Below are positions 1 through 9,384 of a DNA stretch of 64,000 nucleotides, piece by piece. A model generated the notes under the pieces. The model saw only the letters and a list, made by a program, of their open reading frames with translations. It did no database searches and was not told where the DNA came from. Made by a program: the position numbers and the translations under genes. Source of the DNA: Salipaludibacillus keqinensis (GTDB lineage Bacteria; Bacillota; Bacilli; Bacillales; Salisediminibacteriaceae); contig NZ_PDOD01000002.1 in the NCBI RefSeq assembly GCF_003226325.1, forward strand, positions 806,001 to 870,000, read 5' to 3'. Within the stretch, counting starts at the first letter, position 1, and each line of letters begins with the position of its first letter.

Positions 1-1952
1 TTTTCATACTGAACGTAACGAATCTCACCGTTTACGTCCAACTCAGACAAAAGTCCTTCAACGATCCCTTTAACGACATAGAAATCAACAGGTTTCTTTT
101 CTCCTTGCCAGCTATGTTCATGCCACAAGCCCATAAATGCACCTGATACATACGTTTTTTCCTCAGGTTGAACCGTTACTTGATTCTCTTCTGTATGGAA
201 AACAGAACCCATTTCATAGAGGTGTACATGGTATGAATTACGATTTTTATTGTAACTAAGAGCATCTAGTAAATGGGGAAGAAGCGTTGTTCTAAGCGTA
301 CTTCTTTCCTCACTCATTGGTAAAGCCACTTTCACTCGAGATTGAACATTCTCAGTGAAATGTGCTTCCTTTTCTGCAGTAGTTAATGAGTAGCTAATGG
401 CTTCATGCATTCCAGCTCCCTCTAGAAAACGACGAGTCTTCCTTTTTTTCAATTGTGTCGTCGTAAGTCCACCTGGTGTAGTTGGTGTGTTCGGTAACGT
501 TGTTGGAATATGATCGTATCCATATAACCTAGCTATCTCTTCCACAAGATCCGCTTCAATCGAGATATCTTGTCTTCTTGTAGGAACATCTACCGTAAAT
601 AGGGCATTATTTTCTTTAAAAGGAAATTGAAGCTGATCAAAAATCCGCTCGATTTGCTCTACTTCTAATTGTGTTCCAAGAGTATTATTTACCTTATCAA
701 GCGTAATCGACACTTCTCTTGGTTCACGATTCAATTGATCAAACTCAACAGGTCCTTCTAATATCTCTCCACCTGCTAACTGTTGAATAAGAGAAGCGGC
801 ACGTAATCCTGCTGCAGCCACACGATTAGGATCGACACCTTTTTCAAATCGAACGCTTGAGTCACTGCGCAACCCTAAATCACGTGATGCTTTTCTGACC
901 GGACCAGGATCAAAATAAGCGGCTTCTAGCAAGAGGTTCACTGTGTCATCATTCACTTCAGAAGTTGCCCCACCCATCACACCTGCAAGAGCAACAGGAT
1001 CTTCTCCGTTTGTGATAACAAGATGTTCACCAGATAACGTTCTTTCTGATTCATCAAGTGTGACAATTTTTTCTCCTTCAGTCGCACGACGAACGAGTAC
1101 TTCTTTAGATCCAAAAGTATCCAAGTCAAAAGCGTGTAGAGGCTGTCCGTATTCTAAAAGGACATAGTTTGTTACGTCCACAACGTTGTTAATAGGTCGA
1201 ACGCCGGAAGCAATAAGAGCTGTTTGAAGCCATAATGGAGATTCTCCAATTTTCACTCCTTTAATGACAGTTGCACCGTAATAAGGGTTATCGCCTGACG
1301 CTTCTACATGAACCTTTACAAAGTCACTAGCTTTTTCTTTTGAAGCCACAATGGCTGGCTCAGGGACCTTCACGTCAACACCAAGAATCGCTGCAACTTC
1401 ATACGCTACTCCCAGCATACTTAAGCAATCAGATCGATTAGGTGTCAGATCCAACTCAAGAATTGTATCATCCAAACCGAGGGGAGATAATGCGTCTTCT
1501 CCTGCGAGCATTTCTTGAGGGAAGTTAAAGATGCCTTCGCTATATTTTTTAGGAACTAACTTTCCTTCAAAACCTAACTCTTGAAGAGAGCAAATCATTC
1601 CTTCTGATACTTCACCGCGAAGTTTCGCCCGTTTAATTTTCATTCCACCAGAAAGGCGCGCTCCCACTCTTGCAACGGCCACGTATTGACCTTCTCCAAC
1701 ATTTTTCGCGCCACAAACGATTTGAACTGGCTTAATCTCTCCCACATCCACTTGACAAATGTTGAGCTTATCAGCTTCCGGGTGCTTTACACACTCGACA
1801 ACCTTTCCTACAACTAGATTCGTGATCTCTTTATTAAGCGGGTGAATGGCATCAACTTCTACACCGCTTCTTGTTAGTTTTTCAGCGACTTCCTTAGCAG
1901 AATACTCATCTATATCAATATACTCTTTTAACCATTTATATGAGACTAACAC
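1..1952 (-). CDS. pheT: Phenylalanyl-tRNA synthetase beta chain, 3' end missing
   Basis: Beta subunit of the alpha2-beta2 phenylalanyl-tRNA synthetase, which charges tRNA-Phe in the cytosol. The visible reading frame gives about 650 of the roughly 800 residues expected; the C-terminal part, with the anticodon-binding domain, lies beyond the left edge. The N-terminus MLVSYKWLKEYIDI is followed by the EMAP/OB-fold tRNA-binding region (residues about 40-150), the B3/B4 editing region, and B5 (RDISIEADLVEEIARLYGYD). The start is GTG at 1952, with AAAGGAGG seven bases upstream; no ATG fits better. It lies 45 bp downstream of pheS and is co-transcribed from the T-box leader. Confidence 0.96.
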   Translation of the reverse strand, partial: MLVSYKWLKEYIDIDEYSAKEVAEKLTRSGVEVDAIHPLNKEITNLVVGKVVECVKHPEADKLNICQVDVGEIKPVQIVCGAKNVGEGQYVAVARVGARLSGGMKIKRAKLRGEVSEGMICSLQELGFEGKLVPKKYSEGIFNFPQEMLAGEDALSPLGLDDTILELDLTPNRSDCLSMLGVAYEVAAILGVDVKVPEPAIVASKEKASDFVKVHVEASGDNPYYGATVIKGVKIGESPLWLQTALIASGVRPINNVVDVTNYVLLEYGQPLHAFDLDTFGSKEVLVRRATEGEKIVTLDESERTLSGEHLVITNGEDPVALAGVMGGATSEVNDDTVNLLLEAAYFDPGPVRKASRDLGLRSDSSVRFEKGVDPNRVAAAGLRAASLIQQLAGGEILEGPVEFDQLNREPREVSITLDKVNNTLGTQLEVEQIERIFDQLQFPFKENNALFTVDVPTRRQDISIEADLVEEIARLYGYDHIPTTLPNTPTTPGGLTTTQLKKRKTRRFLEGAGMHEAISYSLTTAEKEAHFTENVQSRVKVALPMSEERSTLRTTLLPHLLDALSYNKNRNSYHVHLYEMGSVFHTEENQVTVQPEEKTYVSGAFMGLWHEHSWQGEKKPVDFYVVKGIVEGLLSELDVNGEIRYVQYE

Positions 1953-1997
1953 GATATTTCCTCCTTTATTATCACTTCAACACTCCTATTTAAAACC

Positions 1998-3032
1998 TTA
2001 TACACGGGTAAATTGAGACAAGAAACGAGTATCATTTGTATAAAAATGACGAATATCATCAATGCCATACTTCAGCATGGCAAATCGTTCTACACCCATA
2101 CCAAATGCAAAGCCCGAATATTTCTCAGGATCAAATCCGCCCATTTCAAGAACATTTGGATGAACCATTCCGGCACCAAGAACTTCAATCCACCCTGTAT
2201 GTTTACAAGTGCGACATCCTTTGCCGTGACACATGGCACATGAAATATCCAATTCGGCTGAAGGTTCAGTGAATGGGAAGAAACTTGGTCGAAGGCGAAT
2301 GTTTCTTTCCTCTCCAAAATACTTCTTTACAAAAGTGGCAAAGATTCCTTTTAAATCACTCATACGAATCCCTTCATCCACGACAAGCCCTTCGATTTGC
2401 ATGAACTGATGAGAATGAGTCGCATCATCTTCATCACGGCGATACACTTTACCAGGACAAATAATTTTCACAGGACCTTGGCCTTCGTGTTTTTCCATCG
2501 TTCTCGTTTGAACAGGTGACGTTTGAGTTCGTAATAACAGATCAGACGTTACGAAAAACGTATCTTGCATGTCACGTGCAGGATGGTGCTTCGGTAAATT
2601 TAAAGATTCGAAATTATAATAGTCTGTTTCCACTTCCGGTCCTTCTGCAACATTGAAACCCATCCCGATGAATACATCTTCGATTGTTTCTACCACAGAA
2701 GTTAAAGGATGACGGCCACCTTTAGAAACAGGACGACCAGGTAAGGTAACATCAATACTTTCTTTCTTAAGCTTTTCTAGTAAAGCTGCTTCTTCAAATG
2801 CTTTTTCTTTTTCTTCAATATAGCTAGTCACAGATTCACGAACTTCGTTGGCTTTTTGGCCAACTTTCGGCCGTTCCTCTGCTGATAGCTTTCCCATCCC
2901 TTTCATTACTTCAGTGATCGGGCCTTTCTTACCTAGATAAGCAATTCTCACTACTTTTAAATCATTTAAATCCGACGCATCAGCTACTTTTTTCATCGCT
3001 TCATCATGAAGCTCTTGCAAGCGGTCTAACAT
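1998..3032 (-). CDS. pheS: Phenylalanyl-tRNA synthetase alpha chain
   Basis: Catalytic alpha subunit of phenylalanyl-tRNA synthetase, 344 residues, the usual length. An N-terminal coiled-coil tRNA-binding arm (residues 1-90) precedes the class II core. Motif 2 is visible as [17 protein letters not shown] and motif 3 as [17 protein letters not shown] near the C-terminus. ATG start with an AAGGAGG ribosome site. It is the first gene of pheST and about 215 bp separate it from the T-box terminator upstream, so the operon responds to uncharged tRNA-Phe. Confidence 0.98.
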   Translation of the reverse strand: MLDRLQELHDEAMKKVADASDLNDLKVVRIAYLGKKGPITEVMKGMGKLSAEERPKVGQKANEVRESVTSYIEEKEKAFEEAALLEKLKKESIDVTLPGRPVSKGGRHPLTSVVETIEDVFIGMGFNVAEGPEVETDYYNFESLNLPKHHPARDMQDTFFVTSDLLLRTQTSPVQTRTMEKHEGQGPVKIICPGKVYRRDEDDATHSHQFMQIEGLVVDEGIRMSDLKGIFATFVKKYFGEERNIRLRPSFFPFTEPSAELDISCAMCHGKGCRTCKHTGWIEVLGAGMVHPNVLEMGGFDPEKYSGFAFGMGVERFAMLKYGIDDIRHFYTNDTRFLSQFTRV

Positions 3033-3246
3033 GAATATTCCTCCTTTTATTATGCTTTGTTACTACTCAAAATTGACAAATGTAAGACTTATCATTTCCA
3101 CTGAAATCCCATTATTTACCTTTTAACTGGAAAAGCCGGTTAGCTATTAACAATGGGTTTCAACAAAGCCATGAATGTTACATTTTTTCTTCAAGGTAGG
3201 ATTACCTAAAAGATGAAGTGGTTCAACTGTTAATCTATCTAAAAAA

Positions 3247-3521
3247 ACAAAAAGAGCCCTCTTCCCTCTAAAGGGACGAAGACTCGCGGTACCACCCTTG
3301 TTAATACGACACGTCAAACATTGCCGTATTCACTCTAATGAAGAAGATAACGGTCTTCTTACCGGATCACCTTAACAAGACATCCTTGTCTTCCAGTGCC
3401 AACTCCAGAGTGAATTCTGCCGGGTTCCTCATAGAAATGCTTTCAGTCTAAGACATTTCCTCCCTAGATGGGAACGAATCAGCATACTACTCTCCTTCTT
3501 CGTCTTTTCAGTGCTTATATG
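3247..3521 (-). promoter_or_regulatory. T-box leader of pheST (specifier TTC, Phe)
   Basis: The minus strand carries the T-box core AGGGTGGTACCGCG at 3285-3298, followed by a terminator hairpin ending in a T-run (3247-3284). In stem I the lower helix pairs AGAGT with ACTCT and carries the S-turn halves AGTA and GAA. The triplet next to GAA is TTC at 3412-3414, a phenylalanine codon. Uncharged tRNA-Phe is expected to pair with both specifier and T-box and prevent termination. The specifier is assigned by hand-drawn pairing. Confidence 0.95.
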
Positions 3522-3527
3522 TTGAAT

Positions 3528-3556
3528 ATTATATAAGGTTTGTCTCCATTTCGCAA
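3528..3556 (-). promoter_or_regulatory. Sigma-A promoter of pheST
   Basis: On the minus strand TTGCGA (3551-3556) and a perfect TATAAT (3528-3533) are separated by 17 bp. Transcription would begin near 3521, at the 5' end of the T-box leader. Confidence 0.8.
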
Positions 3557-3603
3557 ACCTTCATTTAAAAGAAATGGCGAGCTGTATTATTTGTAAACAA
3601 ATA

Positions 3604-4359
3604 TCACGTCTCACGAAGATGATAAAGCAAAATTCCTGTAGCAATCGCAACGTTTAAAGATTCCGCATCGCCAAATATAGGAATGTATAAATTCTGGTCT
3701 GTCATCTTCAACAGATTCTCACTGACTCCGTTGCCTTCATTTCCAACAATCAAAGCAAAATGTTCTTGAGGTTCAATAGCAGTATATGTACTTCCTTTAA
3801 GGCTAGTCCCAAAAACAGGCACATCGTTTTCTTTACACAATTCAATTGCTTCTTCTAAATTCATCTTCTGAATAGGTAAATGAAACAAGGAACCTTGTGT
3901 AGATCGGATCACCTTTCCATTAAAAGGATCAGCTGTTCCATCACCTAACACAACTCCGGACATGCCTGCAGCATCTGCCGTTCGTATCATCGCTCCTAAA
4001 TTTCCCGGATCCTGTACGCCATCAACAAATAAATATTTTCCTCCTTCTAGAGGAAGATTCATATTTAAAGGCTTTTCACATATAGCAGCCATCCCTTGAG
4101 GAGTCTCTGTCTCAGATAATTCTTTCATCACTCGCTCACTTACATAAATTAATGATAATTCTTTCACATTCCATTCTTGAGGCATTTCAAGCCCTTCTTG
4201 GATAATCAATTCTTTAATCACTAATTGTGACTTTAATGCTTCTTCAATTAAATGCCTCCCTTCAATGAAGAAGAGGCCAGATTTCTCTCGTTCTCTTTTC
4301 GTATGCAATTTTTTCCATGCTTTTATTTTCGGATTTTGAATCGATTCAATAATTTCCAT
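3604..4359 (-). CDS. TrmH/SpoU-family RNA 2'-O-ribose methyltransferase (YsgA type)
   Basis: SAM-dependent SPOUT methyltransferase that probably methylates a 2'-hydroxyl in 23S rRNA. 251 residues. The N-terminal substrate-binding domain (about 1-95) is L30e-like. The catalytic domain shows the SpoU motifs [16 protein letters not shown] (motif 1, with the catalytic Arg), IVGNEGNGV (motif 2) and [20 protein letters not shown] (motif 3), which form the trefoil knot. ATG start behind AAAGGAGAAAAC. It stands alone between the pheST leader and divergent sspI, the same neighbourhood as ysgA in B. subtilis. The exact target nucleotide cannot be read from the sequence. Confidence 0.9.
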   Translation of the reverse strand: MEIIESIQNPKIKAWKKLHTKREREKSGLFFIEGRHLIEEALKSQLVIKELIIQEGLEMPQEWNVKELSLIYVSERVMKELSETETPQGMAAICEKPLNMNLPLEGGKYLFVDGVQDPGNLGAMIRTADAAGMSGVVLGDGTADPFNGKVIRSTQGSLFHLPIQKMNLEEAIELCKENDVPVFGTSLKGSTYTAIEPQEHFALIVGNEGNGVSENLLKMTDQNLYIPIFGDAESLNVAIATGILLYHLRET

Positions 4360-4420
4360 GTTTTCTCCTTTCCCACTTGTTCAGAAAATCGTCAGCGTTC
4401 GATAAACGGTTACATGATTC

Positions 4421-4462
4421 CATACTATCTTTACATATTCTTGGATGTTTTCATCCATACTA
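4421..4462 (+). promoter_or_regulatory. Candidate sigma-G-type promoter elements of sspI
   Basis: Two copies of CATACTA (4421-4427 and 4456-4462), a perfect fit to the forespore sigma-G -10 form CATNHTA, lie 60-100 bp upstream of sspI. Neither has a convincing GMATR -35 at 17-18 bp; the best is CATAT at 4434-4438. Inferred from the sspI function. Confidence 0.35.
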
Positions 4463-4527
4463 TAACAGATTTCTCAAATCAAAACGATTTAATTTTTAAT
4501 AGATCTAATAAAGAAAGGGTGATTTTA

Positions 4528-4737
4528 ATGAGTAACTTTAATTTACGCGGAGCTATTTTACAAAATGTATCGGGGAGTAGTCAAGATGACGTAGAAGCTA
4601 CGATCGTCGATGCCATTCAAAGTGGAGAAGAAAAAATGCTTCCTGGATTAGGTGTATTAATGGAGATTTTCTGGAATGAAGCAAATGAAGATGAGAAGCA
4701 ATCACTAACGGAGAGGATTTCCAGAGGCCTCCAGTAA
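4528..4737 (+). CDS. sspI: Small acid-soluble spore protein I
   Basis: Minor SASP found in the spore core, 69 residues, beginning [10 protein letters not shown] and including the family stretch [18 protein letters not shown] and [12 protein letters not shown]. The frame stays open upstream, but the start is the ATG at 4528, which has AGAAAGGGTG seven bases before it and gives the family length. It is divergent from the SpoU methyltransferase and followed by a strong hairpin. Its presence shows that the organism forms endospores. Confidence 0.95.
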   Translation: MSNFNLRGAILQNVSGSSQDDVEATIVDAIQSGEEKMLPGLGVLMEIFWNEANEDEKQSLTERISRGLQ

Positions 4738-4754
4738 ACAAAATTTTAGTGCTC

Positions 4755-4793
4755 GAACATGAAAGCAAAGATCTTTGCTTTCATGTTCTTCTT
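4755..4793 (+). terminator. Terminator after sspI
   Basis: Perfect 15-bp inverted repeat (4755-4769 with 4774-4788) around GATC, followed by a T-rich tail. The symmetry may let it also act on the opposite strand. Confidence 0.75.
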
Positions 4794-4901
4794 TTACGTT
4801 CTTAACTTGATCCTTTATCAACCAATGAGGAAGATCAACGCTCCCTTTCTCCTGAGGAACCGTCAAACTTCCATGGGAGTATCACGGTGAGGTAGACTGC
4901 T

Positions 4902-5720
4902 TTAATCTCTTCTAAAGTTCCCCATGACTTCCATGCTCTCACTGACACTAACAAATGCATTTGGATCAATCTCTTTCAAAATAGGCCGTATAATCGCCAG
5001 CTCATAGCGAGTGATCACCGTATAAAGAACTTTCTTACTCTCACCTGAGTATGCTCCTTGACCTTCTATGACGGTAATTCCCCGGACTAAATTATTAAGA
5101 AGCTCTTTCTTCAGTTCCTCTCCTTTACTAGAAACGACCATTAAGCTCAGTTTTATGTGACGAGTGTGCACACGATCGATAACAAGCCCAGTAATATAGA
5201 TAGACAACATCGTATAGAGAGCTAGATCCCAAGCGAAGAAAAAACCTGAAATCACGACCACGATACTATTTAAAGCGAAAATTAACCCTCCGAGGGGAAC
5301 ATCCCACTTCTTGATTAATACAAGACTGACCACATCAAAACCGCCCGTTGAGCTGTAAAAGCGAATAATGATTCCTATTGCAGCACCAGCAATGACTCCT
5401 CCAAAGACAGAAGATAATAAGGCATCATCTGTCACTTGGATAATGGGAATATAGATCATGGAAATCGAAGTAACGATAACTGAGAAGACACTGTTTCCGA
5501 TGAACTCTTTACCTAATTTCATCCATCCTAATACTAAGATTGGGATATTCAATATAAAGATCCAATACCCTGTGTTGATTGGCGTTAACAGTCCAAAAAC
5601 CATAGCGAGTCCTGTAACTCCTCCAGTTAACACTTCATGAGGTAATAGAAATAAATTAAAGGCAAACCCCAATATGATTGATGCTACTAATATGACAAGA
5701 AGACGACTCGTTTTTTGCAT
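4902..5720 (-). CDS. YitT-family membrane protein (DUF161 + DUF2179)
   Basis: 272 residues. Five or six hydrophobic segments occupy residues 1-175 (the YitT/DUF161 part), including the conserved LLPHEVLTGGVTGLAM and SSTGGFDVVSL. A soluble C-terminal DUF2179 domain follows (about 190-272, with ITVIEGQGAYSG), a fold related to PII-like proteins. The family is widespread in Firmicutes and its substrate is not firmly known. ATG start with AGGAGTGATCTC upstream. Monocistronic as far as can be seen. Confidence 0.88.
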   Translation of the reverse strand: MQKTSRLLVILVASIILGFAFNLFLLPHEVLTGGVTGLAMVFGLLTPINTGYWIFILNIPILVLGWMKLGKEFIGNSVFSVIVTSISMIYIPIIQVTDDALLSSVFGGVIAGAAIGIIIRFYSSTGGFDVVSLVLIKKWDVPLGGLIFALNSIVVVISGFFFAWDLALYTMLSIYITGLVIDRVHTRHIKLSLMVVSSKGEELKKELLNNLVRGITVIEGQGAYSGESKKVLYTVITRYELAIIRPILKEIDPNAFVSVSESMEVMGNFRRD

Positions 5721-5834
5721 GAGATCACTCCTAACTTCACTCTACGTTAAAAACACTGAGTGAAGTATAATGACTAATACTGCCTATCGTCAATAGGTAT
5801 GTGACATTTATTTGCATAAATCCGTCTTTTGCAT

Positions 5835-5864
5835 GAAAAAAGCTGACCCTCTCAAGGCCAGCTT
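5835..5864 (-). terminator. Terminator after the M42 aminopeptidase
   Basis: Minus strand: AAGCTGGCC, a 6-nt loop, GGGTCAGCTT and a T-run, directly after the stop codon at 5876. Confidence 0.88.
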
Positions 5865-5875
5865 GGATAACTTAT

Positions 5876-6955
5876 TTAGTTAAAAGTAATTTGCTCGACT
5901 GTTTTACGATCCATCTTCTTAATGACTTCAACGATCAGTTGACATGCATTTTCAAAATCGTCGCGGTGGAGAATGGCTGCGTGAGTATGAATATAACGCG
6001 TGGCAATGGTTATCGATAATGCCGGAACACCGTTAGCAGTGAGATGAATCGCACCCGAGTCCGTTCCGCCACCAGGGACTGAATCAAATTGGTAAGGTAT
6101 TTCATTGGCGTCCGCTGTGTCCGTCACAAAATCCCGTAACCCCTTATGTGATACCATGGAAGCATCGTACATAATAATTTGAGGACCTTTACCCATTTTA
6201 GCTAAGGCATCTTTTTCTGTAACTCCTGGCGTGTCTCCAGCGATCCCAACATCTACTCCGAAACCGATATCTGGCTTGATATAATGAGCCGAAGTCCGCG
6301 CACCACGAAGACCTACTTCTTCTTGCACGGTTCCAACTCCATAAACCGTGTTCGGATGCTCTTCATCTTTTAATCGACGCAACACTTCAATAGCAATCGC
6401 GCAACCAATTCGATTGTCCCACGCTTTTGCCATTAACATTTTTTCGTTTTTCATAACAGTGAAGTCACATACAGGAACAACCGAGTCTCCAGGACGGACT
6501 CCGAATTCTTCCGCTTCTTCCTTGCTTGTTGCCCCAATATCAATAAACATCTCTTTTTTATCAACGGATTTTTTTCGAGCTTCTGCTGGAAGAATATGTG
6601 GTGGTTTAGACCCAATCACGCCTGGTACATTTCCGTTTCTTGTCATAACCGTCACACGTTGAGCGAGCATCACTTGCTCCCACCAACCACCAACGCATTG
6701 AAATTTCAAGAATCCGCGGTCATCGATATTCGTAACCATAAAGCCGATTTCATCAAGGTGACCTGCCACCATAATTTTAGGTCCATCTTCCACAGATCCA
6801 GTCTTCTTGGCGATGAGGCTTCCTAGATGATCCATTTCTACATTGTCTGCAAACGGTGAGATGTATTTCTTCATTACTTCACGGGGCTCTCTCTCATTTC
6901 CAGGGATCCCTTTAGCGTCTGTTAGCTCTTTAAGCATTTTCAACATATCTTCCAT
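5876..6955 (-). CDS. M42-family glutamyl/deblocking aminopeptidase (YsdC type)
   Basis: Cytosolic di-metal peptidase that removes N-terminal residues from peptides; 359 residues, normal for the family. Metal ligands and catalytic residues lie in [11 protein letters not shown] (His and Asp), [11 protein letters not shown] (bridging Asp), [10 protein letters not shown] (catalytic Glu-Glu), [12 protein letters not shown] and the C-terminal [10 protein letters not shown] (His). ATG start with a GGAGGCGAATATGC leader. It has its own terminator and no evident operon partner. The family forms large tetrahedral dodecamers; substrate preference cannot be read here. Confidence 0.93.
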   Translation of the reverse strand: MEDMLKMLKELTDAKGIPGNEREPREVMKKYISPFADNVEMDHLGSLIAKKTGSVEDGPKIMVAGHLDEIGFMVTNIDDRGFLKFQCVGGWWEQVMLAQRVTVMTRNGNVPGVIGSKPPHILPAEARKKSVDKKEMFIDIGATSKEEAEEFGVRPGDSVVPVCDFTVMKNEKMLMAKAWDNRIGCAIAIEVLRRLKDEEHPNTVYGVGTVQEEVGLRGARTSAHYIKPDIGFGVDVGIAGDTPGVTEKDALAKMGKGPQIIMYDASMVSHKGLRDFVTDTADANEIPYQFDSVPGGGTDSGAIHLTANGVPALSITIATRYIHTHAAILHRDDFENACQLIVEVIKKMDRKTVEQITFN

Positions 6956-7062
6956 GCATATTCGCCTCCTATAATTAGCTAAAAATTATGTACATATACC
7001 ATTATAACGATGATAGAGCGTTTTCTCAATTCTTTTCGTAAATCGAAATAATTGAATCTTTT

Positions 7063-7563
7063 CTAATATCCTTGGTCTTGACGTTCATGGTTCACTTCAT
7101 TTTTTCTTACATAGGCTTGATTAATGTCTGAAGCCGAAAAGCCCAATCCTGCTCCTAGTTGTATGTATCCTCTAAAGAGTTGCTCATACGCAGCTAGCGT
7201 ATTTTCTTCACGTAAATAAAGAATATCTTTCATCGTAGCAAAAAAGCCTTCAACAAGATCTTCTTTGGATACTTTTATTGCTTCCGGATAATCTATGTTG
7301 ATCAATTCATCAAAACCATACTCAATACCGATTGATAAAAGAAAGTGTATACCATCTACGTACTCTTCAAGAATGATTGTTTCCTCCGAAGGACCTTTTT
7401 CACTCCAAAATTTGAAACATCTTGTTTCGTTTGCCAGTTCAGCTAACTCAACTTGAAATGCCATCAGTTTTCTTTCCAACAAAGATTCTTCCACTAGACC
7501 TTGTTTGTCTTCAATATACTTATCTAAGTCTTTTTGCATCCTAAACAATTTAGAAAAATTCAT
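7063..7563 (-). CDS. Dimeric all-alpha dUTPase-like NTP pyrophosphatase
   Basis: 166 residues. The all-alpha NTP-PPase metal site is visible as ELAELANETR (ExxE) and EEYVDGIHFLLS (ExxxD), with KFWSEK between them, the pattern of the dimeric dUTPase group (phage/YncF-like). It would hydrolyse dUTP to dUMP and pyrophosphate, sanitising the pool and feeding thymidylate synthesis. ATG start behind AAGGAGAAGATG. It is divergent from ysdB. An alternative is a related MazG-type pyrophosphatase with another nucleotide substrate. Confidence 0.82.
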   Translation of the reverse strand: MNFSKLFRMQKDLDKYIEDKQGLVEESLLERKLMAFQVELAELANETRCFKFWSEKGPSEETIILEEYVDGIHFLLSIGIEYGFDELINIDYPEAIKVSKEDLVEGFFATMKDILYLREENTLAAYEQLFRGYIQLGAGLGFSASDINQAYVRKNEVNHERQDQGY

Positions 7564-7673
7564 CGTTTACATCTTCTCCTTGTTTATAATCAATCATTTC
7601 ATTATACTTTAGTTAACTTCTAATAGTTTTAAATACCAACTTTTTTTCTACACCTAAATTTCTCATGATTTTA

Positions 7674-7700
7674 TGAAACTTTCTATCATCGTTCATCGTA
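7674..7700 (+). promoter_or_regulatory. Sigma-W-type promoter of ysdB
   Basis: TGAAAC at 7674-7679 and CGTA at 7697-7700, 17 bp apart, match the ECF sigma-W consensus. ysdB belongs to the sigma-W (cell-envelope stress) regulon in B. subtilis. The start would be near 7708, about 85 bp before the gene. Confidence 0.72.
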
Positions 7701-7795
7701 GCATATATTAAGAAAGCTTTCACACGAATAAATTTGATATTTATTTATAAATAAACTAGGAATTTCAAGGAGTTCCTCATGAAGGAGAGATGATC

Positions 7796-8200
7796 ATGTT
7801 CACCGTGATCTTGTTTCGAGTATTCCTTCTGATCGCTGTTGGAATCATCGTTTTCAGTTTAGCGAAATACCTTATTGATCCTCGCCGTAAGCTTGAAACG
7901 GCCCATAGACAAGGAAATTTTTATTTATTAGACGATCCAGATAATGTCCGCAAAAACATCTTGTTTACGTTTCGCAGTACGATGTTTGAAGGTGAGAAGT
8001 TTCTCGGGGCAGCAAATGATTCGTTCGAGGTCACTTCTATCATGGTATGGACAGAAGATGGTGATCAATTGCAGGGATTAAGCAGAAGAGACTTTCAATT
8101 TATTGAGAAAGAATTATTATTACGCTATCCAAAAGCAGAAGTAGAATGGCGCAGTCCCATTCGAGAATTATTAAAAAGATTGGAACGGCGTGGAAAATAA
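7796..8200 (+). CDS. ysdB: YsdB family membrane-anchored protein
   Basis: 134 residues. One N-terminal membrane helix (about 5-24) is followed by a basic, cytoplasmic-looking domain ending KRLERRGK. Function unknown; in B. subtilis the orthologue is a sigma-W target, which agrees with the promoter seen upstream. The ATG at 7796 is chosen because AAGGAG lies eight bases before it; the in-frame ATG at 7790 would overlap that site. It ends at a shared terminator. Confidence 0.85.
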   Translation: MFTVILFRVFLLIAVGIIVFSLAKYLIDPRRKLETAHRQGNFYLLDDPDNVRKNILFTFRSTMFEGEKFLGAANDSFEVTSIMVWTEDGDQLQGLSRRDFQFIEKELLLRYPKAEVEWRSPIRELLKRLERRGK

Positions 8201-8303
8201 CTGATCTACATGAAATACGACAGGCAAGGAGAATTATTTCCGCACTCTTTCCTACCTCCTCTTTATAGGGAGCCTTTCATCAAGGCTTGTTCTGTTAATA
8301 GTT

Positions 8304-8346
8304 AAAGCCAACCCTTTACTCATCGAGTGAGTAAAGGGTTGGCTTT
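8304..8346. terminator. Bidirectional terminator between ysdB and the TVP38 gene
   Basis: Perfect 19-bp inverted repeat (8304-8322 with 8328-8346) around a 5-nt loop, with T-rich tails on both strands, placed between convergent genes. Confidence 0.93.
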
Positions 8347-8352
8347 ATTTAT

Positions 8353-8937
8353 TTATCCTCTTTCGTATGCTTTCCTGGGAAAAAAACGGTGCCATTTATA
8401 CACGGCAGTTCCTCGCTTTCCTAGATAAGAAAAAATTAGCGCTAAGCTTCCAAAGAATATGATTGACACGTACCAAGGCATTTCGGTTATTGCTTGACCA
8501 AAAGCAGTGAACAACATCGAAGGAAGAATAACTCCTACTACTGAATAACGCATGTATTCTTTAAAGGATGAAGTCATCTCCATTAAATATAAGGAAAGTA
8601 AATGAAAATGAACAAAGGGCATCATTCGCAAAATCATAACCTGTCCGATTGTCATTGTTTTATCCTTAAACATTTTCTTCTTTAATCTTATCACTCTGTT
8701 TCTGATCGAAGGAAAGACAAAAACTAGTTTATAAAAGACTAAACTCATCAGAGATAACCCGATGATAGAATAAATTGTTCCATAAACAAATCCAAATAAA
8801 TACCCACCGACAATACATATAACAATAACAGGGAGAAATAAAAGCGGCCGTACAAGGTGCAATAAGATAAATAAAACAGGCGCAAGCCATCCTGCTTCTT
8901 CAATGATTTGAGGAATTGCCTCGTTGAATGTTTCCAT
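8353..8937 (-). CDS. TVP38/TMEM64 (DedA/VTT-type) membrane protein
   Basis: About 194 residues with five or so hydrophobic segments. The VTT signature is visible: FGFVYGTIYSIIGLSLMSLVFY (first reentrant region) and VMILRMMPFVHFHLLSLY followed by FKEYMRYSVVGVILPS. Members of the VTT superfamily are lipid scramblase or transport candidates in the cytoplasmic membrane; B. subtilis carries YtxB-like proteins near here. The start is ambiguous: ATG at 8949 touches the AGGAGG, whereas ATG at 8937 lies 12 bases from it and is preferred. Confidence 0.82.
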   Translation of the reverse strand: METFNEAIPQIIEEAGWLAPVLFILLHLVRPLLFLPVIVICIVGGYLFGFVYGTIYSIIGLSLMSLVFYKLVFVFPSIRNRVIRLKKKMFKDKTMTIGQVMILRMMPFVHFHLLSLYLMEMTSSFKEYMRYSVVGVILPSMLFTAFGQAITEMPWYVSIIFFGSLALIFSYLGKRGTAVYKWHRFFPRKAYERG

Positions 8938-9011
8938 GATGACAGTCATCCTCCTCTCGTGTTAAGTGTATGTTCGGGCAAAGGTGGTCATGCTTACAAA
9001 ACCACTTCTGA

Positions 9012-9284
9012 TTAGTACATCCAATATATCATAGCCGAAACATGTATTGCTATGAGTAGTGGGAGACCAAGACGAAACTTCAGTTTTCTAGTTTTATGAC
9101 GAAGCACATTAGAAGCAATTAGCATCCCACTTGCCGCTCCAATTAAAGCGGTGAACATCAGAGTGTTTTCTGAAATTCGCCACTCCCCTTTTTGGGATTT
9201 CTTCTTATCAGCAGCCATGAATGCGACACCTGTAAGATTGATTACGACTAGATAGCCAATGAAGAGTAACATTAAAGATTCCAT
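9012..9284 (-). CDS. ysdA: DUF1294 small membrane protein (YsdA)
   Basis: 90 residues with three hydrophobic segments and the family stretch FMAADKKKSQKGEWRISENTL followed by GAASGMLI. Function unknown. It lies 100 bp downstream of rplT, as in B. subtilis, but beyond the rplT terminator. The AAAGGAG is 14 bases before the ATG, longer than usual, so the start is slightly uncertain. Confidence 0.85.
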   Translation of the reverse strand: MESLMLLFIGYLVVINLTGVAFMAADKKKSQKGEWRISENTLMFTALIGAASGMLIASNVLRHKTRKLKFRLGLPLLIAIHVSAMIYWMY

Positions 9285-9319
9285 AAGCGTTTCGTTCGCT
9301 CCTTTATGATCTTCGTAAA

Positions 9320-9364
9320 TAAAAAAGGTGACAACGAAAGATTATATACAATCCTCCGTGCCAC
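9320..9364 (-). terminator. Terminator of the infC-rpmI-rplT operon
   Basis: On the minus strand GGTGGCACGGAGGATT pairs with AATCTTTCG and TTGTCACC (some G-U pairs, one bulge), then TTTTTTT. It begins just after the rplT stop. Confidence 0.75.
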
Positions 9365-9384
9365 CCTTGGAATTCTTACTACTA

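Noticed and set aside
4252-4527. Long N-terminal extension of sspI
   Set aside because: No ribosome site, and SspI family length is reached from the ATG at 4528.
9352-9375. GGGTGGCACGG after rplT as a T-box
   Set aside because: No specifier stem or anti-terminator; it is the 5' arm of the rplT terminator.
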